From the NCBI GenBank assembly GCA_032622095.1, contig CP136066.1, positions 232,134,961 through 232,198,960 of the forward strand: DNA of 64,000 nt. Reading direction: 5' to 3'. The notes below the pieces were generated by a model. It saw only the letters and a program-made list of their open reading frames with translations. It searched no databases and was not told the origin of the DNA. Origin of the DNA: Siphonodentalium dalli. Lineage: Eukaryota; Mollusca; Scaphopoda; Gadilida; Siphonodentaliidae. A program made the position numbers and the translations under genes. Shown here one piece after another: positions 22,179-31,775 of this stretch. Within the stretch, counting starts at the first letter, position 1. Every line of letters starts with the position of its first letter.

Positions 22179-23907
22179 GTTTTGCGTTAGAGCTGCTCCG
22201 AAAGGGCTGGGATGTTTGTTGTGATTTCTGTGTGCATGTTGCCAGAGAATGGCTCAATGTACAGACTGGACAGTGATGATTGTATGTACCTTTTGAGCCA
22301 TTGCATGAACGGCCAGAATGAAAGCGCCGGCAAAACCCTAGTGGAACGTATGCGCCAGAGCGAGGACGAGCAAATGTGCTCGAACGAGCAAATGTGCTCG
22401 AACGAGGTGCTTGATAGCTTTGAGGTTTAGATGGTTTATTTGAGGGCTGTGGAGAGAAACTAATAAAGCGAGCCTCAAACCAAAGTTCGGTATGGATCTG
22501 ATTCCATGAGAGTTGGTGTGAAGGCCGAAGACGGCGGAATTCCCGATCATACCATTGCCAATTGCCGTTACCGGTGGCAATAGCACGTATATTTGATTTA
22601 TATTTCAGCATATGTCGCGCTACAATACTCGTTGAGTCACCATGTTTCATCAGATAGACCGCCATGTACATCTCAAATGCCACAAACCATTGACCAAGGG
22701 ATTGAATCTCCTTGGTTGGCTTGACATATTGGGATGAAACAGGGCGACCATCTTCAAAGGTAAACGTTTGTATATTGCTTATCGGCTGAGTTTTACGACT
22801 GGGCAGAAGTTCGGATAGGTCGACATATTCCTCGGCCCAAAGTTTTTCCTTGACCTTTTGAGGGACCATGTCCTCTAATGGTATGGATGATGATACAAAT
22901 GAAGATGCATCGCCACCCGTACCAGAAGAGGAGCCATTAAGCAGTTGATTACTTGAATGTGGTATGAAATTGTCATGCATACCAAATGTACTAGTATCAT
23001 GAGTTGGTATATCAATAGCTGGCTGCAAAGGAACAGCCGATAACACCTCCGGTCCAGCAGGCCATAGATCCGGGAATAACGGCAAAGGCGCAGGCAATGA
23101 GGCTCCAGAAGATGCGAAGGCAGGCGGAATAGGAGCAGATATTACTATAGGCACAGATGTGACAATTGGCGCTGACATAGTCCAATGAACGGATGGCGCC
23201 GATACTGGACAGCTCTGAATGGGTGATCCAAACACAGCAGGAGCAGGAGGTAATGTCGGTGCCGCTGAACGCTGGCCACTCCAAATAGACGATCCAGGTA
23301 GATGATATGGTTGCACTGCCGGGACCGAATAATGAGCGTTGTAAGGTCCTGTTAAATTTGGAGGAGCAGTTGGTCCCGGAAGCCGTGTTGAAGTTGTGAA
23401 ATTGTTCGTGCCCAATGAAGCCACAGATGAAAGAGTGTTAATGCCAAGTGAAGAAGTGATAGAGGCTGAGGAAAGTCCATGGAACTGAGGCACATGTAGC
23501 GAATCCAGTCCAGCTGTTAAATTTGGAAGAGCAGTTGGTCCCGGAAGCCGTGTTGAAGTTGTGAAATTGTTCGTGCCCAATGAAGCCACAGATGAAAGAG
23601 TGTTAATGCCAAGTGAAGAAGTGATAGTGGCTGAGTAATGTCCATGGAACTGAGGCACATGTAGAGAATCCAGTCCAGCCTGTGTCAGTAAGTTTGTTAC
23701 TGAAGCCGATGAATTTCCTGGAAGTTGAGTCGAGAATGTCTCGGTCAGCGGAAAGTTGTGAAACGAAGGTATTAACCCTCCCGCATTGGTTGACAAGTCC
23801 AATGGGAGAACCATATCCGCCTGCCTGCCATCAGCCTTCCGAGGGCGACCACGACCACGCTTCGCTCCGGAACCCCGCGCACTTGTCGATTTCCTTTTAG
23901 GTGGCAT
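22147..23907 (-). CDS. Retrotransposon gag-like protein with AT-hook and zinc-binding C-terminus
   Basis: The ATG at 23907 (MPPKRKSTSARG) is preferred over upstream non-ATG extensions; the protein is 586 residues. Residues about 12-24 are strongly basic with an AT-hook core (KRGRGRPRKADG), suggesting DNA binding or nuclear entry. A long Ser/Thr/Pro/Ala-rich part follows, including a 55-residue tandem duplication. The conserved part starts near VPQKVKEKLWAEEYVDLSEL and ends in a Cys/His cluster (CRRFHSGRSC, HHCPVCTLSHSLATC) of the type seen in DIRS-order gag proteins. The reading frame is uninterrupted and overlaps the RT frame. It probably packages the element RNA. Confidence 0.85.
   Translation of the reverse strand: MPPKRKSTSARGSGAKRGRGRPRKADGRQADMVLPLDLSTNAGGLIPSFHNFPLTETFSTQLPGNSSASVTNLLTQAGLDSLHVPQFHGHYSATITSSLGINTLSSVASLGTNNFTTSTRLPGPTALPNLTAGLDSLHVPQFHGLSSASITSSLGINTLSSVASLGTNNFTTSTRLPGPTAPPNLTGPYNAHYSVPAVQPYHLPGSSIWSGQRSAAPTLPPAPAVFGSPIQSCPVSAPSVHWTMSAPIVTSVPIVISAPIPPAFASSGASLPAPLPLFPDLWPAGPEVLSAVPLQPAIDIPTHDTSTFGMHDNFIPHSSNQLLNGSSSGTGGDASSFVSSSIPLEDMVPQKVKEKLWAEEYVDLSELLPSRKTQPISNIQTFTFEDGRPVSSQYVKPTKEIQSLGQWFVAFEMYMAVYLMKHGDSTSIVARHMLKYKSNIRAIATGNGNWQWYDREFRRLRPSHQLSWNQIHTELWFEARFISFSPQPSNKPSKPQSYQAPRSSTFARSSTFARPRSGAYVPLGFCRRFHSGRSCNGSKGTYNHHCPVCTLSHSLATCTQKSQQTSQPFRSSSNAKHVRPQSNKKV
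23340..23690 (-). repeat. 165-bp in-frame tandem duplication inside gag
   Basis: The stretch 'gttgaagttgtgaaattg' starts at 23387 and again at 23552, 165 bp apart, or 55 codons. Both copies encode GLDSLHVPQFHG followed by SSLGINTLSSVASLG with few differences. The duplication preserves frame, so it lengthens the disordered part without breaking the gene. Confidence 0.95.
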
Positions 23908-25125
23908 GCTGAAATGAAGCGTCCAAGGTAACCCAAATCCAGCCCTGAAGGACCCATCCAAGAACACTGTACCGGTATAGGTAAGCAGCCTACCAAATTA
24001 CCAATGAAATTAGTAGACAAGCAAAGAGGATAATGTGAAATTAACTTAAGTTGGAAATGAGTCAATATTAAATGTGCAAAATATTTGCATGGAAAGAAAA
24101 TATATTTTTCAAGCATGTACTAACTAGTACAGAAAGTGAGACTGGTAATACTGATGTGTTAATTTAATAACATTAATAGAAAAAAAATTGGTTTGACGAA
24201 GGCTTAAATGTTGGATGTAAATATTGTTACAAAATAGGAGCACGACTGGCAATTATTGCTAAATATGTAAACTGAGTGTTCCCTGGATGGAGAGCTAAAG
24301 GACTGGGCTGGATTGATATTTGTATGTGCATTGACAAATGATATGAGTTACGTGTAAATGAAACAATAATGAGCATGATATGAAAGTGGCATAAAAGTCT
24401 AAACCTAGGAGAAACGAGGACTGCTAAGGACTGTTTGAAAGGCATACCCAAGCCAAAATAATTCCATTGTGTTTGTAGTATTGTGTATGGGAACTTTTCA
24501 AGTGGATGTACTGGGTATGAAATTGATATATAATTGAATATGCTGAAGCAGGAAAAGAAAAACTATGCTCAAAAGCAAGGCGCAACCCTAAAACAGCAGG
24601 AAGCGTCTAACGTAGCAAGAAAATACTCAAAAAGCAAAATAAGACTTATGAAAGCAAAAAAGTGGCTCAAACAGCCAAATAAACTAGCTTTACATAAGCG
24701 ATTAAGTGCCCAAGCAAGCCAAAACGTGCCAAACGGCAATAAACGTGTCAAATGGCAATTAAAGACGCCAAGGACAAATGGGCATTGTGAGCCATCAAAT
24801 CGGACTAAAATTGCTGGACTGTATGTCCCGGAAAATTTTTTGATGCTCAAAAGCCAGGCGAGCTTGAATAGCACAAAATGATGCCAATTGGTCATTTAAA
24901 CACTGGCAACGACGAACGTGCTGTTAGAGCATGAATTCTTGCTAAAATTCCAGGGTATCATCCCAGAAAGAAACGTGCTGAAGAGTAAAGCCAACAAAGA
25001 CAACCCATTGTTAAATTGCGCTGTCGAAAATCTGTCTGCATTCAGTGATGAAGTCCTTATAATAGCCCCAGCAAGCCACGTTCGACCTCGGTTAAGGAAC
25101 CCCCCCCCTGAAATGGGTATCGGAA
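23908..25125. other. Retrotransposon spacer between gag and hydrolase ORF
   Basis: Both strands have medium open frames (plus 24534-24881, Lys/Gln-rich; minus 24569-24895 and 24896-25279) without recognisable motifs or zinc fingers. The plus-strand frame runs against the element's coding direction. The segment may be a leader or an intron of the retrotransposon transcript; I cannot tell. Confidence 0.5.
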
Positions 25126-25818
25126 CTATTGAAACATTGAGAGATGGCGCAGCTTCCCAATGGCATGTAAAATGGCTCCACGTAAACTCCTGAAAAACAG
25201 GATTTGGCCCATGTCGTTGAGATGCACCCCATCCCGCAAATATTGAACAGCTAAAATACCCAGATGCCGGTGAGGCCAAACGTCAATCTGGCTACCCGGC
25301 AGCTGAAAGGAATGGAAGAAAGTTAATAGCTTATTGGAAACCTCAAGTGTCCGAACGTTGTAAGTGACGGGATCCACAGGTGAAGGTATTAAAGCAGACT
25401 GTCCGGAAGGCAATCGGGCTTTATATTTTACCGCAGTGCGAGGGAAAAGTTGGCCTATAAAGACCAACTTCACTCCCACACCAAACGTCTAGCAAGAACA
25501 GCTAATGCAGCTGCAACTGAGAGACCATCCTCGGAGGGCTGAGCCAAATCATTACCACCAAGTTGTAGTATCACGATATGTGGATTATAGCCCAGCGCCG
25601 CTGACCAGTCCCTGAGTTGCACGCTACGGACCGTGGACCCCCCCCACTCCCAACATTCGGACAACAAATTTGCCTGCTTCCGCGTCGAAGCCAAATGGGC
25701 GGAAGTAATCGGTTTGGGGTCCTAAAAGCATACGGAAATGCTCTTCAGAAAGACGCCGAATATAACTATGACCCCAAACAATAACCCGAACCTCGTTCGC
25801 CGGAGCCGCAACGTCCAT
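25126..25818 (-). pseudogene. SGNH/GDSL-type hydrolase ORF of the retrotransposon, frameshifted
   Basis: Starting at ATG 25818 (MDVAAPANEVRVIVWGHS) the three SGNH blocks can be read in order: block I with the nucleophile Ser (VWGHSYIRRL), block III (ILQLGGNDL) and block V with the Asp-His pair (RDGVHLNDMGQ). Two changes of frame separate them: one in a run of eight G's (about 25637-25644) and one near 25478-25490. SGNH hydrolases are known extra ORFs of some Ngaro and non-LTR elements; the role is unproven, with esterase or lipase activity suggested. This copy is non-functional unless the homopolymer shift is a sequencing error. Confidence 0.82.
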
Positions 25819-26431
25819 ATTTGAGTGTAAAATTAAAAGTATTGAATACAATTTTAGCCCGGTCAGGCTCGTGTAGTCGTGACCGGAGATTCGTACTCGG
25901 TTACTTATAAAGTAAAATAAATACCACGTCGGGCAATAATAAAAGTCGAAACAAAACACAAAAGTGGACGCTGAGAATCCGACACCAACCAGGAGGGATA
26001 TAAATGGAATTTGAATCTTGTAAATGAATGAATTTAAATTTGTCAAGTTGAATTACATGTTATTTTCTTATTAGAACAAAATGGCGTATTCCTTTTACCG
26101 CGTACCGATATTATGTTAATGAGGGGATATAGTTCCTATTATAAATTTGAATTGAAGCTAATAACGAATATACTATCCACACATTATACGCCGCATGTAT
26201 ACTGTAATAAGTGGAAGAGTTTTGAGAAGCTACGCAAATACGCATAATGCCACGGAATACAACATTACTTATTTAGCATGAAACGTCATCGCAAAATATG
26301 GAAATCCCCGATCTATTGTCAACACGGGGAATACCCCAATCCAATAGATGCCGGTTTGTTTACGTCGCAGACTGTTTGCATCAGCGATCGATTACTTCTA
26401 ACATAAAACGGATTATACTGATAATCTTGAT
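25819..26431. other. 5' non-coding end of the retrotransposon
   Basis: Expected to hold the promoter and the left terminal repeat. I see no long repeat shared with 17924-19650. The junction with the DNA transposon lies at 26431/26432. Confidence 0.55.
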
Positions 26432-26715
26432 TTTAATTTTAACACACAATGACAATAACACTTATGTTCATTTTATATTTGACATCATATAACACATAAA
26501 TTCCTAGACCTTATTACAGAGTATGGTTCTATGCTGTCAAATCAGAAAGGGCAACTTTAACTAAAAAAAAATCTGATTTTAAAGATTAAAATGAAACGCT
26601 CTTCATTTATTTCTATTTGGATAATAAATTAAACGCTCTATATTTTTAATCTTAAAGATTAAAAATAAAAAGCCTTTAATTTTAACACACAATGACAACA
26701 ACACTTCTGTTCAAT
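26432..26715. repeat. Duplicated tail of the DNA transposon: A1, B2, start of A2
   Basis: A1 (26435-26477, 'aattttaacacacaatgaca') precedes B2 (26478-26677), which is followed by A2 (from 26678, 'aattttaacacacaatgaca' again) leading into the YqaJ stop codon. With B1 at 17724-17923 the original order was B1-A1-B2-A2, a 243-bp tandem duplication. B1 and B2 differ at about 5 of 200 positions. Confidence 0.9.
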
Positions 26716-28027
26716 TTATTTACAATGTGGACAAAGCCATGCACTCCTTGGTTTTCGCTTTACAAACACGCATGACCAATGAAACCAAACTGTTGGGCAA
26801 TCTACACTGCCACACTTAATCAATTTACCACTTTTTGGCTGCCTACATAAACACATTGGTTCATTGTCATTCTGCATAACTTCTGTCGGCTCAATTTTAC
26901 CCAGTGTATTTGTAATTAACTCCGGCAAGATATATGTCATGAAAAACATTTCACCTTTAGAACAAATTCTTTCACAGAAAGCCGTCTCTTTCCGAATGAT
27001 GTTAATGATCATATCTTCATCTGTATACACAATAAAGTGACACAAATCAATACCGCACACAAGCATTTGCGTTTGTATTTGTGAATAATATTTGTGGCTG
27101 GTTTTCAATTGGAGGTTGGTGTCCAAACAGAAAGTTGAGTCTTCAGCCGCTGCATCTGCTATCAAACGGTCTTTGTGTTTATACGAACACTTTACTTCAA
27201 CAACTGCCTGACCACAACATGAACATTTGGCTATTCCATCAGGAGAACAACCAAGAAAGGGTTTATCATGTGAAATTACAAGTCCCGAAGCCCGAATATT
27301 AAAATCACGATGCATTTCCTTCATATGTTTGGAATAAAGTTTACGAGCAACAGCTTCGTTGTCTACACCATATTGAACTGCAGCAATATTTTTTAAACTG
27401 GTCAAACTGTATCCCATTATTTTTTTCACAAGATTATTGGGGTCGGTGGTGTCTCTGCGAGTAATAACATTATGCGCACTAGATGCTGTTATCCTCCCTG
27501 ATCTGTGTGAATACCATCTTTCACAAATCGCCTGTGTCCTTGTTGTCTCTTCCAAGGAAGAAATTTTCGACGGCGTCAATGAGTTTGTGTAAGACTGCCA
27601 GGTGCTTAGGCAAATCTCTTGCAAACTATTTTTACTGATATCCTCTATTGTATCATCATAAAATGATAACAATGTTGTCGGTAAGTTATCACTGTCCTCT
27701 GTTTCTGAGGCTGTGTCAGTGTCCTCATCATTAAGCTTGGGAATTGTCGAAAAATAAGCTGCATTTGGACATATCAGCTTCAATTTTTGGATCATTTCAC
27801 TTGAAGGCATATCTGGATTATCCTGATCAACACGTTGCACTTCCTTTGTCCTTTTGCCTTGGAATATGTCAGGGATTTCACATAAGGGCACATAGTCCAC
27901 AACCCTGTCTGATGTCTGGTTCCAGGCACACTCTTGGCTTGTAGCTGATGTCACTGCTAAGCACAATCTGACAACTGTCTCAACTTGAAACAGGGTTGCA
28001 GCTACATGACTGCATACCTCTCCCAAC
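26716..28027 (-). pseudogene. YqaJ-type nuclease gene, exon 3 (nuclease domain and PHD finger)
   Basis: Acceptor TTTGTTTTAG precedes 28027; the frame is open to TAA at 26716. It starts by completing a SWIM-like zinc motif (CTCMAG from exon 2, then LGEVCSHVAATL). The YqaJ/lambda-exonuclease fold follows: GRITASSAHNVI, FLGCSPDGI (metal-binding Asp) and VVEVKCSY (the E-x-K pair, about 27180-27210). The C-terminus is a C4HC3 PHD finger (CLCRQPKSGKL, CPTVWFHWSC, WLCPHC). All catalytic residues are kept, but a frameshift in exon 2 prevents a full product. It is the second gene of the ISL2EU-type element; its proposed role is DNA end processing during transposition (inference). Confidence 0.87.
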
Positions 28028-28695
28028 CTAAAACAAATAAAAATGTGTGAAATCAGTGAATGAATTTGAGCCAGTGCACGAGTGCAAAATACACTCATGT
28101 GCTCTTATGAGTTTATGGACTGAGCATATTTTCTGCTGGGCATAAAATGAGATGGTCCCATAAATGACTGAATTTGGAGTACAGTTCCGCTTTAACATTG
28201 ATATATGGTTTGGGAATATCTAATACAAAATATATGTTTAATGGTAAAAACAAAAAATGAAACCGAAAAAAAAGCCTGAATAAATGGAGATGGAACTTAT
28301 AATATCACATACCTTAAATTGGGGTGACTTACAGTTTGTTTTATTTATGTGTACTTTGATGTGATTTGTTATATCGTGATATTGCGTTTCTCATAATTGT
28401 TCCTATCTTATATTATTGTTGATAATAAACATTATGAGCTGCCAATGTGGTGTCGATTCCATTTCCCACAAGATGTTATGAAACTGAAGAGCGTTTAATT
28501 TTAATATTTCATACAATATTTCGACTGACTTTGCAATTTGCATGGCTTACAGGAATACATGTACATGTACCGTAGGCTAAACCGGATACTCATAAGTATG
28601 AACCATCTTTATAAATATGTTGTTTTGTTCGTATATCAACATACATGTTCCCAGTATCAATACCACGAGGTGTAAACAATGACACTAAGACTCAC
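28028..28695. other. Intron 2 of the YqaJ gene
   Basis: Lies between donor GTGAGT (minus, at 28695) and acceptor TTTTAG (28028-28033). AT-rich; no insert seen. Confidence 0.75.
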
Positions 28696-28879
28696 CCTGC
28701 CATGCATGTGCAGTGGGCACACAATATATAGCCTTCAGCTTTGGATACACAAATCCATGGTATATGGGGATCATCGCCAACTCTGTGAGGGGATGACTTC
28801 GGCTTTCAGGAAACAGTATGGGCTTTCCTGTGAAACATCATGTTGAAGAATTTTCTTCACATGTCCGCTCTTCACAAAT
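28696..28879 (-). pseudogene. YqaJ-type nuclease gene, exon 2, with 2-nt deletion
   Basis: Acceptor TTATTTTCCAG precedes 28879. The first part reads FVKSGHVKKILQHDVSQ... to KAEVIPS, then hits a stop; the rest (VGDDPHIPWICVSKAEG, then CAHCTCMAG) is in another frame. The exon is 184 nt; 186 would keep phase with exons 1 and 3, so two bases are missing near 28783-28790. The donor is GTGAGT after ATGGCAGG, splitting a Gly codon completed by exon 3. The CxC motif is the first half of the SWIM-like zinc finger. Confidence 0.82.
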
Positions 28880-29368
28880 CTGGAAAATAAATGTGACAAA
28901 TACATGTAATAACATCAGGAAAGGAGGTAATACATGGACATGTAATTAGATATTACACAGCGAGATACGGTATGCAAATACCCATATTCAATGTGGATTA
29001 TTCAGTGTCAGACATAAGATGACAGATCAGTGGTCTGTGATGTCATACATTCATACATGTAACTACATTTTGTCAACACTGTGAATAAGTGTGATGATCC
29101 ATCACATTGGATTTGAAAGATAATTTGACACAAAATCCATTTATTTTAGTTTTGTAATGATGTTTGAAAACAAGAATAGGATTTGTCAAAGTATTAGTGT
29201 ATTTCAATCGATTGTATGCAAAATAGGACATAGAAAATTCCGACATGAAGTAAACGAAAATTATCCTAAATTTGTAAACACACGAAATTATGCAAGTGCA
29301 ATTTCTCCGGTAAAAAAAAAATATATCGCATTTGTCGTATTTATATTACGAAGTTATGAGTTACCTAC

Positions 29369-29655
29369 CTCCAGGCATCCAAAGACTTATGAGCTCTGAG
29401 TGCTTCTTTCGTATAAACTCCGGGAGTATCGATAAGGTAGTGGTAAATATCCGGATACGTGATCGGTGGAAGTTTTTCTTTGTTTGGTGTCCAATCATCA
29501 CTTAATTCGTACGGGTCCGGTAAACATTTCGTTCCTTTGTCGTAGGAAAGCTTGTCTTTGTATCTCCTCTGTGCTTCAATACCATGATCGTCGATAAAAT
29601 ACTTTTGAACAGTGTTGAAACGCTTGATTTTCCGTGTACCCGAGTTGTTCGCCAT
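29369..29655 (-). pseudogene. YqaJ-type nuclease gene, exon 1
   Basis: ATG at 29655 (MANNSGTRKIKRFNTVQKYF) opens 95 codons plus two bases, ending SLDAWR at donor GTAGGT. The segment is acidic and tyrosine-rich (YPDIYHYLIDTPGVYTKEALRAHKSLDAW), as in N-terminal parts of proteins of this transposon family. With the two lost bases of exon 2 restored in count, the three exons would total 594 codons. The candidate right end of the transposon is about 95 bp upstream of the ATG. Confidence 0.83.
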
Positions 29656-29682
29656 CGCAATGTTGTGATTTTGTATCGATTT

Positions 29683-29750
29683 TCTGCCTACCAGGCTACC
29701 GCGCATGCGCGAAAATGACGTATTTTGTTTGTATACAAATTCTCCCCTAT
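29683..29750 (-). repeat. Right terminal inverted repeat (candidate) of the ISL2EU-type element
   Basis: On the minus strand ATAGGGGAGAATT starts at 29750 and CCTGGTAGGCAGAAAA follows near 29698, mirroring the blocks at 14734-14800. A GCGCATGCGC palindrome lies between (29701-29710). Confidence 0.55.
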
Positions 29751-30974
29751 TCAAACATGACATGAGCACTATATATTTACATAGCATGTGTGCTTCAATA
29801 AATCCCAGTCGGTGATAGGTCAACTGTAAATTGAGTATTTCATATTATATCCCAATTAAACAAACCATAACACAAATGGACATCACACCTTGTTGAACTA
29901 GATGACTAAAAGCGGTATGTAAAATAACTGGGCGTGTTTTTTTATTAGTCAATGTCTATAGCAGTCTATTCTTTATTCGTTATTCGCGAGAAAAATGGGA
30001 CCTTTATGTTTAATTAGAACAATTATAGTTTGGCTGAGTCGCATCGGCAGAATTACTGTACAATTTCACATATTCAAAGCATCTTTGATCTGTAAAATTC
30101 AATGTCTGACATTGCAATAGATGTGTTGTTTTGGTAATACGGTGACTGATATATAATATACAAGATCAAACCGATTCTGATGTGACCACATGTTAACTTC
30201 AATCCTGACTGGGTGATGAAATATGTTTATATTGTGCTGGATCATGCCAATATATCAGTCAGATTTCTAACCAAGTCATTATTAATTGACTCATTGTAAA
30301 CAACCAACACTGTGGCACACACAACACACCCCTAAAGTAGACCAACGGTTACATGGTATAGCAGAAATAATAGCTCGCAGAAAATTGCATAAAATGTTAC
30401 AGTTGTGATATCATAGGGCAAAAAATAGCCTGTGCATGCGCTGGAAGTTAGGAAGCTTGTTGCATATACAGCTGTTTCTAAGTCGCTATGGTATTTTATG
30501 ACCATCACTTTGTCAGGATTGCTTCAACGCTGAAGTTTACTCAAATATTATATGATATGAGTGACATTCATGATACTTAGGCCAAACGACTAAGGGCACT
30601 GACTAGTCGACTACAAAATACACTAGTCATTTCAACACTAATCATACCTATATTACATGAATCCCAATTACATGTATATATATGTTACCACACCATTATG
30701 TATTACATATAGCTCGCAATGGAGATTGGAAAGTAGAGTAAAATATTATGCCACCGCTCTTCTTGGAGTCTGGCAATGAAATTAACATAAAATATGCCGA
30801 ACATGTGTTCAACCACATGTTGTATAATTTATCTGAGTCATAGCACCAAGCTACCCTTAGCAGTAATATACAATGTTCACAGGGTGATATCATCATTCTA
30901 CGATCATTCTAAGTTTCATTCGAGTTCCAATTATATTTCCACATCTCTTTTTCAAGAGAGACCTCCAAATGTTG
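29751..30974. other. Intronic DNA without a called gene
   Basis: AT-rich; no array or transposon end seen. A minus-strand segment at about 30705-30778 after a CAG acceptor could encode a short exon (DSKKSGGIIFYSTF) but lacks a fitting donor; see rejected items. Confidence 0.45.
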
Positions 30975-31775
30975 GTTCAATTTCCACGAGATGATTGGAT
31001 CAGAGATGTGGTCTGTAGGATGTGTCAAAGGATTTAGTGATGCAAAGAGTAAAATCCAAGATGGCCACCAGCGGCCATGTTTTTTGGCCGAATGATCCTA
31101 AAATGACTCGTTCCCATCTACATGTAAATGTCAACATTCATGACAAATTTAATGATGATCACACAAACAGTACGGCCTGTAGCCCGCGCCAATGGATTTA
31201 ATTTTTAAATCCAAGATGGCCACCAGCGGCCATGTTTTTTGGCCGAATGACCCCAAAATGACTCGTTCCCATCTACATGTCAATGTCAACATTCATGACA
31301 AATTTTATAAAGATCAGACCAAAGATACAACCTGTAGCCCGCGCCAAAGTATTTATTGATGCAAAGAGTAAAATCCAAGATGGCTGATGGCGGCCATGTT
31401 TTTTGGCCAAATGACCCCAAAATGACTCGTTCCCATCTAGAGGTCGCCCCGATGATCCATATGAAGTTTGGTGATGACCGGATCAGAGATGTGGTCTGTA
31501 GGATGTGTCAAAGGATTTAGTGATGCAAAGAGTAAAATCCAAGATGGCTGCTGGCGGCCATGTTTTTTGGCCGAATGATCCTATAATGACTCGTTCCCAT
31601 CTACATGTAAATGTCAACATTCATGACAAATTTCATAAAGATCAGACCAAAGGTACGACCTGTAGCCCGCGCCAAAGGAAATTGTTGACGGACACACAGA
31701 CACACGGACACAGACACACGGACGACGGACGCCAAGCCATGGCAATAGCTCAAACTTACAAAGTAAGTTGAGCTA
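30975..31775. repeat. AGCTCAACTT-ended element, short array (about 4 units)
   Basis: Units with 'aaaatccaagatggc', 'gttcccatctacatgt' and 'cctgtagcccgcgcc' run from about 31010 to 31680, followed by a 'gacacacggac' stretch and the right end 'ggcaatagctcaaac...aagttgagct'. The left end is missing or diverged. Its units use CGCG where arrays at 11-13 and 40-42 kb have CGTG, so it is a separate lineage. Confidence 0.82.

Larger units (their letters stand above)
17924..26431 (-). mobile_element. Ngaro-type tyrosine-recombinase retrotransposon, ~8.5 kb, minus strand
   Basis: Gene order on minus is SGNH hydrolase (decayed), gag, reverse transcriptase/RNase H, tyrosine recombinase, then a repeat-rich 3' region. 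A tyrosine recombinase in place of an integrase defines the DIRS order; absence of the methyltransferase domain and presence of an SGNH hydrolase ORF point to the Ngaro group (family knowledge). Left and right limits come from the broken duplication B1-A1 of the host transposon: GCCTTT ends at 17923 and TTTAATTTTAACAC begins at 26432, with three T's ambiguous or duplicated. The expected split direct repeats (A1-B1A2B2) were not identified by eye. Confidence 0.85.
14734..29750. mobile_element. ISL2EU/IS4EU-type DNA transposon (composite, interrupted by a retrotransposon)
   Basis: Two convergent genes define the element: a THAP-domain DDE transposase on plus (14847-17676) and a YqaJ-nuclease protein on minus (29655-26716). 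Pairing of a THAP transposase with a YqaJ exonuclease is the known signature of the ISL2EU (IS4EU) superfamily. Imperfect inverted ends support the limits: ATAGGAGAGAATT at 14734 and AATTCTCCCCTAT ending at 29750, with a further match (CTGGTAGGCA) just inside each. Removing the inserted retrotransposon leaves about 6.5 kb. The exact terminal nucleotides and target duplication were not resolved. Confidence 0.8.

Noticed and set aside
24534-24881. Lys/Gln-rich plus-strand frame inside the retrotransposon
   Set aside because: Runs against the element's coding strand, no known domain, and overlaps an equally long minus-strand frame.
17724-26677. 200-bp direct repeats as LTRs of the inserted element
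   Set aside because: B2 is separated from the insert by A1, and both B copies belong to the DNA transposon's tail; the insert encodes a tyrosine recombinase, not an integrase, so LTRs are not expected.
30705-30778. Candidate minus-strand exon (DSKKSGGIIFYSTF) to fill the gap between the 38.5 and 7.7 kb exons
   Set aside because: Its acceptor phase fits the exon at 38524, but the only nearby donor gives the wrong phase for 7850 and the frame soon stops; too weak to call.
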